Shown in pieces: positions 1-10,746 of a stretch of DNA of 64,000 nt (position 1 is the first letter of the stretch; each line of letters starts with the position of its first letter). A program made the position numbers and the translations under genes. Below the pieces are notes generated by a model, which ran no database searches, had not been told where the DNA came from, and saw only the letters and a list, made by a program, of their open reading frames with translations. The stretch comes from Sistotremastrum niveocremeum HHB9708 (Eukaryota > Basidiomycota > Agaricomycetes > Sistotremastrales > Sistotremastraceae). The DNA is taken from the NCBI GenBank assembly GCA_001630475.1, contig KV419403.1, forward strand, positions 495,387 through 559,386, given 5' to 3'.

Positions 1-947
1 TGTGCATTCGAGTCTGTCAATTTCATCTGCCAGTCTCACGCTTGCGCCTGACTGATATACAGGTCTCAGAAGTCTACCAGTTAGACCGTCGAGCGCCGGT
101 TATCATTCTTCTTTACCAGTGGTATTTTCGTGGCAATGACAATGAGGAAATGTTTGGCTTCGTCTCCCAAAATATGAGAGGGGAGGATCTTTCGACTACC
201 GAGGCGACTGTGGAAGAGCAACGCCTCCTTATGCGATTGCTCTCACAGAACTCACTGCTCGTTCCCTCTTCCAATCGTGTCGTTCGTCAGTCTTACGAAA
301 ACGGCTTCCGAGTGTCATGCGTCATGCCCATCGGCCCTCTGTCCATGAAAGACTTAGGCGCCCTCAACGCTGAAATGGGGTGCGAGGTCTGTGGTGATAA
401 AGGCCGACTACGCTGTCCGAGATGTGAATCTGTAATTTATTGCTCGGAAGGTGAAATAAGCTTAACCGTACTCCTCTTACTGACCCGTACTGATTTTTTT
501 TCTGTAGCGTGCTCGATCAAAAATCAGCTTTCCCACAAGTCACAATGCGATGACTTGTCTCAAGGGAACTGGAAAACAATCACAGTCCAGACGAGGGATG
601 AAGCTGCTCCTGGGACCACGAATTACAACCGATACACCCGGATAGATGCTTTCGGGTCAGACCTGGACATGGAAACCACCGAGGGACCCTCGCCCAATAT
701 ACACGGAAACAACCCTTTCGTTGTCAAAATCCAGATGCGGGATGACGATGTTTATATCTATGACCGACAAGCTAGTATCGACTTCTTCGTCATGAGAAGT
801 AAGGATCGGGAGCATTACATGATGTTGTGTGCCGCAGCTAGAACGGGTCTCATCAGCGGTAAATGTTACCGATGGGTAAAGAGGGTCTCAGATTTGGAGT
901 TGTCAGTTTGTCTCGATAAACAACCGCCACAAGATCTAAAGTGGTGA
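1..947 (+). CDS. MYND-type zinc-finger protein, array gene 1 (5' partial)
   Basis: First member of a six-gene tandem family; most of its first exon lies left of the window. Visible exons are 1-11 (end of exon 1, reading CIR), 63-450 and 508-947, with introns of 51 and 57 nt placed exactly as in the other copies. The second intron lacks stops and is a multiple of three, so an uncorrected ORF reads through it. Exon 2 carries the conserved block VYQLDRRAPVIILLYQW. The MYND finger spans the second intron, with CEVC, CPRC, YC and then C...H...C in exon 3. The C-terminal module has FVVKIQ, IYDRQ and YRWVKRVSDLELSVCLD and ends in a terminal Trp, as in all paralogues. MYND fingers usually bind proline-rich peptides; no catalytic domain (such as SET) is visible. 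Function unknown. Confidence 0.85.
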   Translation, partial: CIRVCQFHLPVSRLRLTDIQVSEVYQLDRRAPVIILLYQWYFRGNDNEEMFGFVSQNMRGEDLSTTEATVEEQRLLMRLLSQNSLLVPSSNRVVRQSYENGFRVSCVMPIGPLSMKDLGALNAEMGCEVCGDKGRLRCPRCESVIYCSEGEISLTVLLLLTRTDFFSVACSIKNQLSHKSQCDDLSQGNWKTITVQTRDEAAPGTTNYNRYTRIDAFGSDLDMETTEGPSPNIHGNNPFVVKIQMRDDDVYIYDRQASIDFFVMRSKDREHYMMLCAAARTGLISGKCYRWVKRVSDLELSVCLDKQPPQDLKW

Positions 948-1334
948 AGTCGGACAATCCAATATCTATCATATGACAAGTCACATGTAGATTTTTTTCT
1001 ATATATCGCTACTCACACATGTGATGATATGTTATATTCCCGAATGGATTCAACAGGGACTTTCGATACCAGCCGTTTCTGATCATTTATCTGACACCGG
1101 AAAGGGTCAGATCCAGAAATGGGAAGCCGGTGCGGAGCTGAAAGCCGGCTAGGACATCCGGTTTCAGATTCGGTGACATCTTGGTTCAAAATGATTCAGT
1201 CTTCTCAATTGACCGTGCATTGATCATTGTACATTGACCCCGCACTTGGCCTCTTTCATCTCTGATTTCTCTGCCTCATATTTGTCTCAACCCGCCGAGG
1301 AAGTTTTGGTCCATTCCGTAATCCAACGTTCGCG
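948..1334. other. Intergenic, MYND genes 1-2
   Basis: No gene seen. It should hold the terminator of gene 1 and the promoter of gene 2; the stretch just before the ATG at 1335 is pyrimidine-rich, as is common upstream of fungal starts. Confidence 0.5.
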
Positions 1335-2698
1335 ATGGCACCGAAGATGGTACGGGAAGAGGTGGTGAATGCGTTGGTGGCCCTAGGGATAGATTTACCT
1401 CCTGGCAATAAGATAACAGAAGAACATCTCAAGAAACGACTATCAAGAGCCCTCGATTGCGCGCAGTTATTCTCTCAAAGACTACCCTCAGCAACCCTAG
1501 ACCCAGCAGCTCTATCGGCTTGGACTGGCTCTCTTTATGCCAAATTCACCCCGGGGAGTGTGATGGAGAACACTCATCTGATGTCGTTGATGCAGTCCGA
1601 TAGACGACCGTCGGAGGAGAGAGATGTGTTTTACGACATGCGCGAAGCCATCGCTTGTCTTGGGCATGTATTCGATCAGGGAGGACGGTTTATTGTGTTG
1701 CAGGATGAGGGTCAAATGTCGGCGATATGTGTTCGGGTACGCTCATTATTACCTCTTTATTTCTGTATCGACTGCTCACCGTATGATCTAGGTAATCGAT
1801 GTCTTGAAACTTAATGATCGAACCCCTGTCATGATTCTCTCATACGATCGCTCCCTTCGAGGAAGCATGAAGCCAAGCATGGTTCAATTTCTCGACACGC
1901 ACTTCGGTAGAGGTCTTGTCGACATCACCACAAGTGTTCGGGGACAGCAGCTTTTGCTGCGACTTCTTTCGTTGAACTCACTCAGAATCCCTGCGTCGTA
2001 CAAGCCATCTCGACAACCCTACGAGACAGATTATCGACTTTCGTTCCTCATGCCGACTGGACCACTCTCCATGACCGATATAGGCACGATGAACGAGGAG
2101 AAAGGGTGCGAACTGTGCGGTGGGCCGGCCACGAAGAGATGCTCGGCGTGCGAATCAGTCGTATATTGCGGGAAAGGTAGTGAAACTCATCTCATCTCAT
2201 ACTCAGGACCTTTCATTGACGATAAAACTAGCGTGTCAGTCCGAAGGATGGCCGTCTCATAAGAAGCAATGCCACGCGTTGTCCAAGGGCACTTGGTCAA
2301 CCATGAGATTCCAGTCACAGGCCGCCGCCATGCCCATGTTCGAAGGCCATTATTCCGCCAACATCAATCGATACACCCGAAGTGACGGAGAAGAGCTCGT
2401 CGCAGAAAATCATGCACCACTTTCCGTTAATAGCCCACCTCCTCCGAACGTGCACGCAAATAGGCCTTTCGTTCTCAAAATCCAGAGTAATCCAGTCTCA
2501 ATCCGCATCTACGATCGACGTCGAAGCGTCGATCTCTTTCTCATGATTTATAACGATCCGATCAATTTCAAGAAGTTGTGTGAAGCTACAAGCACGGGAT
2601 TCAGAGGAATCAAATGTTATCGTTGGGCGAAGAGAGTCTCTGACTGGGAGCTTTCTATTTGTCTTGACAGGAAGTTAGCCGAAGATCCGAAATGGTAA
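1335..2698 (+). CDS. MYND-type zinc-finger protein, array gene 2
   Basis: Intact three-exon gene: 1335-1736, 1792-2176 and 2232-2698, introns 55 nt each, giving 417 aa. The start is the first in-frame ATG and aligns with the other copies. Exon 1 encodes an N-terminal helical module (LGIDLPPGNKITEEHLKKRL, RALDCAQL) found in every member. Exon 2 has VLKLNDRTPVMILSYD and MPTGPLSMTDIG. The MYND finger lies at about residues 240-276 (CELC, CSAC, YC, C, H, C) and is split by a phase-1 intron. The C-terminal module contains FVLKIQ, RIYDRRRSVDLFLM and CYRWAKRVSDWELSICLD. It sits between genes 1 and 3 on the same strand. The conserved flanks around the finger suggest a fixed scaffold with a peptide-binding finger, but no function can be assigned. 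Confidence 0.88.
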
Positions 2699-2774
2699 AA
2701 CCCACTAGTATAGATCCTTGTCCTCGAAATATCATTATCGTTTTGTATCTGTGATGTTGAAACATTTACCTCGC

Positions 2775-3384
2775 AGGCAAGCGAATTAATATTAATTAAT
2801 TCTAAGCCTGCAAGAGCTAGCCGCTCAGCCGGGCTAGCCGAATAAGCGCCCGTTCACCCGAGCTTCGAGAGCTTCGACTTGCTCAACTTGCCTCAATCCG
2901 TTCAGCATCTGTTGAGGATGATTAAGTCGACGTTCGCTGCTCAGACCTTTCCCAAGTCTTATTGTTGCAAGCTCTAAGCCGTACAGGAGCTCTTGATCAT
3001 CAGAGTTCACCCCTCTATTCGTGGTCTATGTTCTTATCTCGGCCAAAATTGACCTCGGCTTAATTTCACCCCTATCGCTGCTCTCTTGTGTACTAGTTCG
3101 AGGGTTCTGAAGGTGAGCCTCGTATGTGTCAACCCGTTCAATCGCCCTCTAATAAGACCCAGACCCAATCTCGTTGATTACTAGTAATAGGCTGCCGAGG
3201 GCCCGTGTCTCGTCCTGCCGAGTCCTAGCAGGACAGACATCACGTCGAATCCATCTTTGTCTCAGCCTGTGTTCGTGATAAGAGGTCCTTGACGGTCTTT
3301 ATCTATTTCACAGTTACTTGAGGTACGTCTACGCTTGAAGCCATTCCATCAATATACACTCATGCTCTCCAAGACATCCTAGTG
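2775..3384 (+). repeat. Duplicated 5' flank, copy A (upstream of MYND gene 3)
   Basis: The intergenic DNA before gene 3 aligns with that before gene 4 (4810-5498). Shared blocks in the same order include AAGCGCCC, ACTTGCCTCAA, TTCGCTGCTCAGA followed by TTTCCCAA, TTGTTGCAA, GAGCTCTT, TTCACCCC and CTCTTGTGTAC or CTTGTGTACCAGCTCGAG. No open frame links the two, so it is shared promoter and flank DNA carried along by tandem duplication. Confidence 0.7.
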
Positions 3385-4715
3385 ATGACATCTCGAGAGG
3401 AAATACTACACATCTTGAGAAGTCTCAGGGTGGAATTGCCCGTGGATAGCAAGATATCCGAACAAAGCCTACTGGAGAAGCTATACAGGGCTCTCGATTG
3501 CGCACAGCTAGCACCTCAACGGCTGCCAGCCTCAGGCATAGTTCCTCAATCGCTCTTTCCCTGGGACCGCGGTCCTCTTAGAAGACCGTTTTGCTCAGAG
3601 AATTCCACGGAGGATATTGGCATGCTGAGTGTGCTGCTGTCTGTTGGCGTGCTGTCGACGATGGAGCGCAACGATTTCGTGGACTTCCGGCTGGTGCTTC
3701 TCCGCTTTGCAGAGGAGTATGATAAAGGCATAAGGTCTGCGGTCGTTCGGGATCAACAGCCCTGTTATTTGACTTTGATCAAGGTGCGCCGTCACTTTTG
3801 TTGTCCCTCTAGGTCGTGACGTAGCATATCAGTTCGTGAAGGTCCTGAAGCTCAATGACACAACACCCCTCATAGTCGTCCTGTATCAACACGCCGTTCG
3901 GAAAAGCCAGGTGGAGCCCGACACGGAGGGACCTCTTTCCTCTTTCCCTTGCGTTCCAGGTTCGAGAGGCGTTCAGCAGATCCTATACCTACTCCTGCAT
4001 CGAAATGCAGCTCGTCTGCCCGAAGCTTACAAAGCCCCTCGCGAACCTGATGACACCGATATGGAATACTCCTTCATCATGCCTACTGAACCGTTGAGCC
4101 TGGCTGACCTCCATTCCCTCAGTAAAGACAAGGCGTGTAATGTGTGTGGTCGAAAGGCTCTCAAGCATTGCGCAGTGTGCGAGTTAGTAGTATATTGCAG
4201 CAAGGGTATGCATATCATCAGGCTTTTTCTGTGACACCCCCTCATGTTTTCCAGATTGTCAGAAGCAGGCATGGCCGTCGCATAAGACACAATGCAGAGC
4301 TCTTAGCTCCAGCGTTTGGACAGCAATCAAATTTCAAAGTTCCTGCGTTACCACGCCGTTGTCGGAGGGTATGCCGTTTTCGAACACCAATCAATATACA
4401 CCGACGGACGAGGTTCAGTCCACTTCCAGAGGTCCTGCGATAGAGACCGAGGACCCCCCGCCGAACCACTACGGTACCAAGCCGTTCATTATCAAGATCC
4501 GAACGAGTGACACTTCAGTCATGGTTTATGACCACTGGCAGACTTTAAACTTCTGGCTGATGAGCAGCAACGATCCTGTTAACTTTCGGCGCCTGAGTGA
4601 GGCGGCGAGCACGGGCTCCAGGGAAATGCAGTGCTATCGGTGGGCCAAAAGAATCTCAGACTTGGAACTTTCAGTCTGTCTGGATCTAAAGCTGCCTGAA
4701 GAGCCAAGATGGTGA
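3385..4715 (+). CDS. MYND-type zinc-finger protein, array gene 3
   Basis: Intact three-exon gene: 3385-3783, 3833-4205 and 4255-4715, introns 49 nt each, about 410 aa. The start MTSREEILHILRSL matches the paralogue start; the codon just upstream is GTG. The N-terminal module, the FVKVLKLNDTTPLIVVLY block, the MYND finger (CNVC, CAVC, YC, C, H, C) and the terminal YRWAKRISDLELSVCLD...PRW module are all present. The C-terminal module is slightly diverged, with MVYDHWQTLNFWLM in place of the usual YDRRRS. Its upstream region is clearly similar to that of gene 4, so these two are probably the most recent duplicates. Function unknown. Confidence 0.87.
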
Positions 4716-4809
4716 CATTGGTGTCCCTGGTGTGGTCTTCATCCACCGATCGAATACAATATTGTTTTGAATTATTCTGAACAAATTGAAAATAAATGAA
4801 AATCAACTC

Positions 4810-5498
4810 TTCAGAGCAAGCGAAGAAATTGAATTGCGATAAAAACCCTTACATCCACCTCCCTGTCGTGAGGCGGTCTCAGGTACTCCGTGCTACGACG
4901 CTCGTTTCCAATCCGTGAAAGAAGTGCCTTGCTGCGAGCGAATTCTGAGCCAGGCTAACCAGACAAGCGCCCACTCACCAGACCATGACCTTCGACAGCT
5001 CCTTCGACCCGACTTGCCTCAAACCCTGCAACATCCTGTATATCGAGGATGTAGATGTCAACCTTCGCTGCTCAGATTTTTCCCAAACCTTGCTGTTGCA
5101 AAGCCTGAATCCACGAATGAGCTCTTCATCGTCAAATTTCACCCCCTTATTCTTGTCTCGGCTCTATTTTCACTCGTGATTTTTGCTCCTATTCCCCCTT
5201 TCATTGTCCCTTTCTTGTGTACCAGCTCGAGGAGTTGGAAGGTCAGCCCAGTATTCTGTATTATAGCTCGTCTGAACACGATCTGACGAGGCCTAGCCAC
5301 TACCGGATATATTGACAGTGAACCGATCGCCCATTGTCTCATCCTGCCACCCTACCAGCGGCCCACGTCGGAACCATCACGTATCACCATACTCATTCGT
5401 ACCAAAAACCTTCCCATTCCTTCCGTATGTTCCCCACCTTATCCACGGTAGGCTCATATCTGCCACATCGATAATAATTCAACTGAGACTCCTTCCAG
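4810..5498 (+). repeat. Duplicated 5' flank, copy B (upstream of MYND gene 4)
   Basis: Partner of the flank at 2775-3384. The colinear blocks suggest a duplication unit of roughly 2.1 kb (flank plus gene). Short ORFs here, such as the one at 4915-5286, do not coincide with ORFs in copy A and are not treated as genes. Confidence 0.7.
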
Positions 5499-6807
5499 AT
5501 GTCATCTCGAGCGGAAATGGTGAATGTACTGAGGGGTCTCGGGGTGGATATACCTGCAGACACAAAAATGTCAGAAACGCGCTTGAGCGAAAAACTCGAC
5601 AAGGCTCTCGATTGCACACAGCTGGCATCTCAACGGTTGCCATCGTTAAGCCTTTCTCCGCAATCCCTACCCTCTTGGGACGGAAAGAACGTGGGGGAGG
5701 ACTTTACTCCTGATAATGCCACGGAGAATAATGTGATAATGGGCCTACTCCAAAGTCCTGAGGAGATGGAACCCGTTGGCAATGACGATTTCATGGACCT
5801 GCGCGTGGTACTGCTCAGCCTGTCATATCAATACGACACAGGAAGAATCGCTACCGTAATCCAAAACAAACAAGGAACGTCTGCGATGTGTATAAAGGTG
5901 CGTCTCCCTTGACAGCTCTCTCATGGCATCACCTCACCTTAATTATCAGATCGTGAAAGTCTTGAAGCTCAATGACAAAACGCCGGTTATCGTCATCCTC
6001 TACGATCATGCGAGAGAGAGCTTTCCTTCCTTCTTCAGCCATTCGTCGCAGGCTCTATAGGCGCCCAACAGCTCCTGCTTCGTCTCCTCAGATTAAATGC
6101 ACCTCGCCTTCCCGAGTCTTATAAACCATTTCGTCAACCATACGAAAGGGACTTTCATCTATCGTTCCTGATGCCGACTGGGCCATTGACGTTGGCTGAC
6201 ATCGGCTCGCTCAACAAGGACAAAGGATGCGATGTTTGTGGTGAAAAGGCGTTCAAAAATTGCGCATCATGCGGGATCGCTCTCTATTGCGGGAAACGTA
6301 TGTCCTCCGTCTTCTACTCCTATTACACTGTCTCATCATGTCTCAGCTTGTCAGGAGCAGGCGTGGCCTTCGCATAAGAGGCAGTGCAAGGCTCTTTCCT
6401 CCGGCGTTTGGACGACAGTTAAATTTCAACCTCTACTCGACGCAATGCCTTTCATGGCGGGCATGCACTCTGTCAACTTGAATCGATACACACGCACCGA
6501 CGAGGTTAAATCGGGATCCGGAGGGCGTACGAAAGAAACGAGAAATCCCCCGCCAAATGATCACGGTACCAAACCGTTTATCATCAAAATCCAGACAACT
6601 CAGGCTTCAATCCGAGTGTATGATCGACGTCGTACTCTGGATCTGTATTTGATGAGCAAGAACGATCCCGTCAACTTCCGGCGCTTGCATGAAGCCGCTG
6701 GAACAGGCTTCAAGGGGATGAAATGCTATCGGTGGGCGAAAAGAGTCTCAGATTGGGAACTTTCAATTTGTTTGGATATTAAGCTCCCTGAAGATCCAAA
6801 ATGGTGA
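5499..6807 (+). CDS. MYND-type zinc-finger protein, array gene 4, frame broken by a 1-nt indel
   Basis: Fourth array member with exons 5499-5897, 5950-6297 and 6347-6807 (introns 52 and 49 nt). Splice sites, the MYND finger (CDVC, CASC, YC, C, H, C) and the C-terminal module (RVYDRRRTLDLYLM, RWAKRVSDWELSICLD) are all conserved. Exons 2 plus 3 sum to 809 nt, one base short of whole codons. The frame entering exon 2 (IVKVLKLNDKTPVIVILYDH) reaches a TAG at 6058-6060, while the paralogue-like frame (PFVAGSIGAQQLLLRLL) resumes one frame over. The shift lies within about 6010-6045, where a GA repeat meets a pyrimidine tract. Either the gene is newly inactivated or the assembly lost one base in the repeat. 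Everything else looks functional. Confidence 0.8.
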
Positions 6808-7556
6808 TATCATTATCATCGACCTGAACCTTCACTCCATTGCCCGGATGAATTTATGGACTAAGTATTGTCAAGACTCGTCAATGGGCTCATTAGATAC
6901 CGAAATCACCATGTATGTATAGTCGAGTCTTTGGAGCTCGTCCCGCGATCGGGAAGATAGCTAAATACTTAGTAGATTTTCTCTGAAATCAGAACAGCGA
7001 AGACGAAAGCCGACAATGGCAGCCATCGGCAGCTGAGTTTGAATCGTGAAGCCGGTGCTCCGAGTCGAGCCCACTAAAATCGTCATCATCAACTGACTTC
7101 CACGTCCTCGGGCATTTCATCAAATACCTGGTCATCGGATGGAGAAGCATGTCACAAATTTCTTGCATGCCTCACGATTCAGGCATTTTACAGGTTGTAG
7201 GATCAATGCGGCTGAAGAATCGAATATTTTCGTGACGCAGAAATGAACTCGGATGTCGACTTCTAGATCTAGTTGGCTCCGGGCTTCTGACCATGACATA
7301 AAAGTTGTGGTCTGGATTCCGATCTAAATTCGGACGTCAAGTATCCTGTTCGCTTCAGCTGCATACTTTCTTCAAGAGCCATCTTGAAGCTTATTTGAAG
7401 GCTCGAGAGTTCAATCACTCGCATCCTGATCGAGGCCCACGCAGTCTGTCACGTAGGTGGGTACAGTCGCTCAACATGTCTATGAGTCCACTCTAACTGA
7501 TCTATTAATTTTTCTCAGGTCGTTAGCCCACAAGTGTGACAATGTCCCGACTCGTC
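6808..7556. other. Intergenic, MYND genes 4-5
   Basis: About 750 bp with no convincing gene. A 63-codon ORF at 7305-7496 has no paralogue at the equivalent position of other array units. A pyrimidine-rich stretch with a possible acceptor (TTTTTCTCAG near 7509-7518) could mark a 5' UTR intron of gene 5. Confidence 0.4.
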
Positions 7557-8913
7557 ATGGCCACACGCCATGAGATGATCAGTAACCTGCGAGCGTTGGG
7601 CATCGAGCTCCATCCAGACACTAAGATGTCTGAAGAACGCTTGAAGAAAAAATTGCACAGAGCTTTAGACTGCGCACAACTTCTCTCCAAACGCTTGCCA
7701 TCGTCGACTCTCGATCCCGCAAATTTGAAATCGTGGAAAGGTCCTAGCCAGAAAGCCTTCGTTGCGGGAAATGCTATCGAAGGACACCCGGAAATGAACG
7801 CTATGCATTCCGCCAGCCAACTTTCGCCGGATGAAGACGACCATTTCTCTGAGATGCGACAAGCACTGTATAGCTTGGCACAACAGAAGGACCAAGGGTT
7901 AAAGGCAACCCTTATTCAGGATGAAGACGAAATTTCGGGCATGTGTATCAAAGTTTGTACCAGCTTTCCCTGCTTTCTTTGAGCCAGCTAATCTATCTGG
8001 AAATTCCAGTTTGTGGATGTCTTGCACCTCGACGACAAAACCCCCGTGATGATTCTTCTGTACGATCATACTGTCCCGGGGGTTTTGCCACCCATGGAAC
8101 AACTTCAATTCTGTGCAAGAGAGCTGTGCACGCCACACATACACGTGGTAGCTTCACAAGGTAGTCAGAAGCTTTTGCAACGCCTTCTTTTGTTGAATTC
8201 GCGCCGTCTCCCTGCGTCGTATCAACCCCCTCGGCAACCGTATGAGAGAAACTTCAAGCTTTCCTTCGTCCTGCCCGCCGGCCCATTATCAATGGTTGAC
8301 CTCGGAACTCTTAACGAAGAGAAAGGATGTGACGTATGCGGCGAGAAGGCAACGCAGAGGTGCTCCGCCTGTGAGTCAGTGATGTACTGCGGTAAAGGTG
8401 GAAGAATTATTTTTACTTACTTATGGAAACTGATGAACCAATATGCTAGCTTGTCAAACTCATGGCTGGCGTTCCCACAAAACACAATGCAAGGCACTTT
8501 CCCTCGGGTCTTGGTCAACTATCAAATTCCAGAGTCTTGCCGACACCCTTCCTATGTTCAATGGCATTCCTGTCGAAATTTTCAATATGAACCGATATAC
8601 AAGGAGCGATGAAATGCACGGCGACGAGGGATGGGCTTCAACTACTCGCGATGTAGGGCCGAATATACATGGGACCAACCCGTTCGTGATCAAGATCCAG
8701 ACGAACGGCGATACGATTCGTGTCTATGATCGTCGTCGAAGCTTGGACGTGTATTTGATGAAGTCGTGGAACTTGGAGAATTTCCTCATACTGCATACTG
8801 CGGCAGGCACAGGTTTCAAAGGTCTAAAGTGTTACAGATGGGCGAAAAGAGTCTCGGATTGGGAGCTTTCGATCTGTCTTGACAGAAAATTGCCTGAGGA
8901 TCCCAGGTGGTGA
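7557..8913 (+). CDS. MYND-type zinc-finger protein, array gene 5
   Basis: Intact three-exon gene: 7557-7952, 8010-8397 and 8450-8913, introns 57 and 52 nt, 415 aa. An in-frame ATG also exists at 7542; 7557 (MATRHEMISNLRALGIEL) was chosen because it aligns with the other N-termini. Blocks seen in order are the N-terminal helical module with ALDCAQLL, FVDVLHLDDKTPVMILLYDH, LPAGPLSMVDLGTLNEEKGC, the MYND finger (CDVC, CSAC, YC, CQTHGWRSHKTQC) and the C-terminal module FVIKIQ, RVYDRRRSLDVYLM, CYRWAKRVSDWELSICLD. It is closest in layout to gene 2. Function unknown; the fold appears complete. Confidence 0.88.
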
Positions 8914-9152
8914 AATCTGAAATCTAAGCATCCGAATCGGTGGATCTGCAGCTGTTGTCAAACTTTTATATCGAATCGCGAATTTCATGTTTCTCTCTGC
9001 GCCAATATAATATTTTGAGCATTATCGAACTTCTACATCTTTCCGGCCGCTAACTCCGAAATGCCTGCACTCGCACCGCCATCTTCCCAAACTCATCGTT
9101 CAGGCTCATCTGCTCAAGGACACCTCGAGCTGCTTTTTTATCGCATACCAAG

Positions 9153-10516
9153 ATGTCGGCAGAACCAACACGCACGATGACCCTGAACTATTTGCTCATG
9201 ATGGGCATCGACATCACCGAGAACGACAAGATCTCAGACGAGCGTATTGCCAAACGCTTGCTCAAAGCACTCGACTGCGCCCAACTAGCTTCGAAATGGC
9301 TCAGTGGTCCACAGCTCACTCCTTCACAAATGGAGAAGTGGGATGATTCGGAGTCATTGAACGTGGCTCTTCGACGAGGGAATCCTGTGGACGGGCATCG
9401 CCTTGCAAGGCCGGATATTGAAGCCAAGTTCAAGAAACCTAATGCGCCTATCAATGCGTTCAGAGACCTTCGAACATCCATCAATCAACTAGGAGAGTTG
9501 TGGGATAAAGGGCAGCGAGTGACGAGATTCAGATGTGAGGATAAGTTGTACGCTATTACTATGCGCGTGAGTCCTGCGTTCTTGCCCTCCTATTCATTCG
9601 TGACGTTTTGCGTTGTAGATGGTAGAGGTTGTAAAGATAAAAAACAAGATTCCTATGATAGTACTTCTCTATCGTGCAACCACCCCAGCCGAACCCAGCC
9701 AAGATGCGTTGGATCACATGTGGAAGTCTGTGGAGGACGACCCACGAAGCTACAGCATTCTTGCTAGTCAGTCGGAGCAAAGAATTCTTTTGAAGCTCCT
9801 GGCGTTGAATGCTGCGAGAATCCATCCCGCTTATCGGGTTTCCCGCGAGCTTTTTGAGGAAGGCTTTGGGGTTTCATTCCTTATACCCACGGGCCCTTTG
9901 ACCATGAAAGACCGTGCATCGCTCAACGAAGATACCGGATGTGTCGTGTGTGGTAATAAAACCACAAAAAGATGTGCGGGATGTGAGCTGGTGAAATACT
10001 GCGGAGCAAGTACGTATCCACGCCTTCCCCTTCTACGTGCTTCGCTGACCGAGATACTCAGTCTGCCAGCGCAAAGATTGGAGGACTCATAAGCCCAAGT
10101 GCATGACTCTTGCTAAAGTCAAATGGCACCGATTCACCTTCTCCCCTCCTTCTGAAGAAAATCAAGCTTACTACATGAATCGATACTCACGAGCGGATGA
10201 CGAAGACGAAGACACCATTGCCGCCTACTTGACTCGACAAGAGAAAGGTGTTCCACCTCCCAATAATCGAGCCGATCGTCCGTTCCTTATCAAGATCCAA
10301 TGCAACCTTTCGTCGATCTTGATCTATGATCGACATCGCTCAACGGAATTTACTATGTTCCGAAATGAGAGCTCGGACGAGGATTTCATGAAGCTTGCCC
10401 AGGCGACGTGGCAGGAGAACGGTCACCTGAAATCATACCGATGGGCCAAACGGATCTCTAATTGGACATTGGAAATCTGTCTGGACGTCCAGCCTCCCGA
10501 TGAGCCCGAGTGGTAG
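9153..10516 (+). CDS. MYND-type zinc-finger protein, array gene 6 (most diverged copy)
   Basis: Last array member, exons 9153-9566, 9619-10009 and 10062-10516 (introns 52 nt each), 419 aa. The two introns sit at the same positions and phases as in the other copies. The sequence is the most diverged: N-terminus MSAEPTRTMTLNYLLMMGID, second block VVKIKNKIPMIVLLY, MYND finger CVVC, CAGC, YC, CQRKDWRTHKPKC. The C-terminal module has LIKIQ, LIYDRHRS and SYRWAKRISNWTLEICLD. It lies 230 bp upstream of the Hsp78 gene, on the same strand. Its divergence suggests it is the oldest copy at this locus. Confidence 0.87.
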
Positions 10517-10746
10517 CCTGGCCATCTACAAAATCGTAACGTTCACCAGCCACATTTGACCATGTATTCCTAGTTTTCTTTCCATCTGTATTCTAGTCTC
10601 CACTTGTCTCCGTGTATTCACACGTATACTGTATCCATGTATCCAATAGAAATCGCAAAAGACACGATTTTGAATATTCTAGAATATTCACGCGTGCCCG
10701 ATCCTCTTCAGAGACGCTCACCAGGCGCGTACGCCTAGTCCCTACC
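10517..10746. promoter_or_regulatory. Presumed promoter region of the Hsp78 gene
   Basis: 230 bp between MYND gene 6 and the Hsp78 start. It contains TTGAATATTCTAGAATATTCACG at about 10670-10693, where inverted GAA/TTC units (TTC, GAA, TTC) resemble a fungal heat-shock element. The motif match is direct; binding by heat-shock factor is inferred. Confidence 0.5.

Noticed and set aside
42-947. A single 301-aa ORF covering MYND gene 1 without introns
   Set aside because: It reads through two introns; splice sites match the other five copies, and the read-through segments have no counterpart in them.
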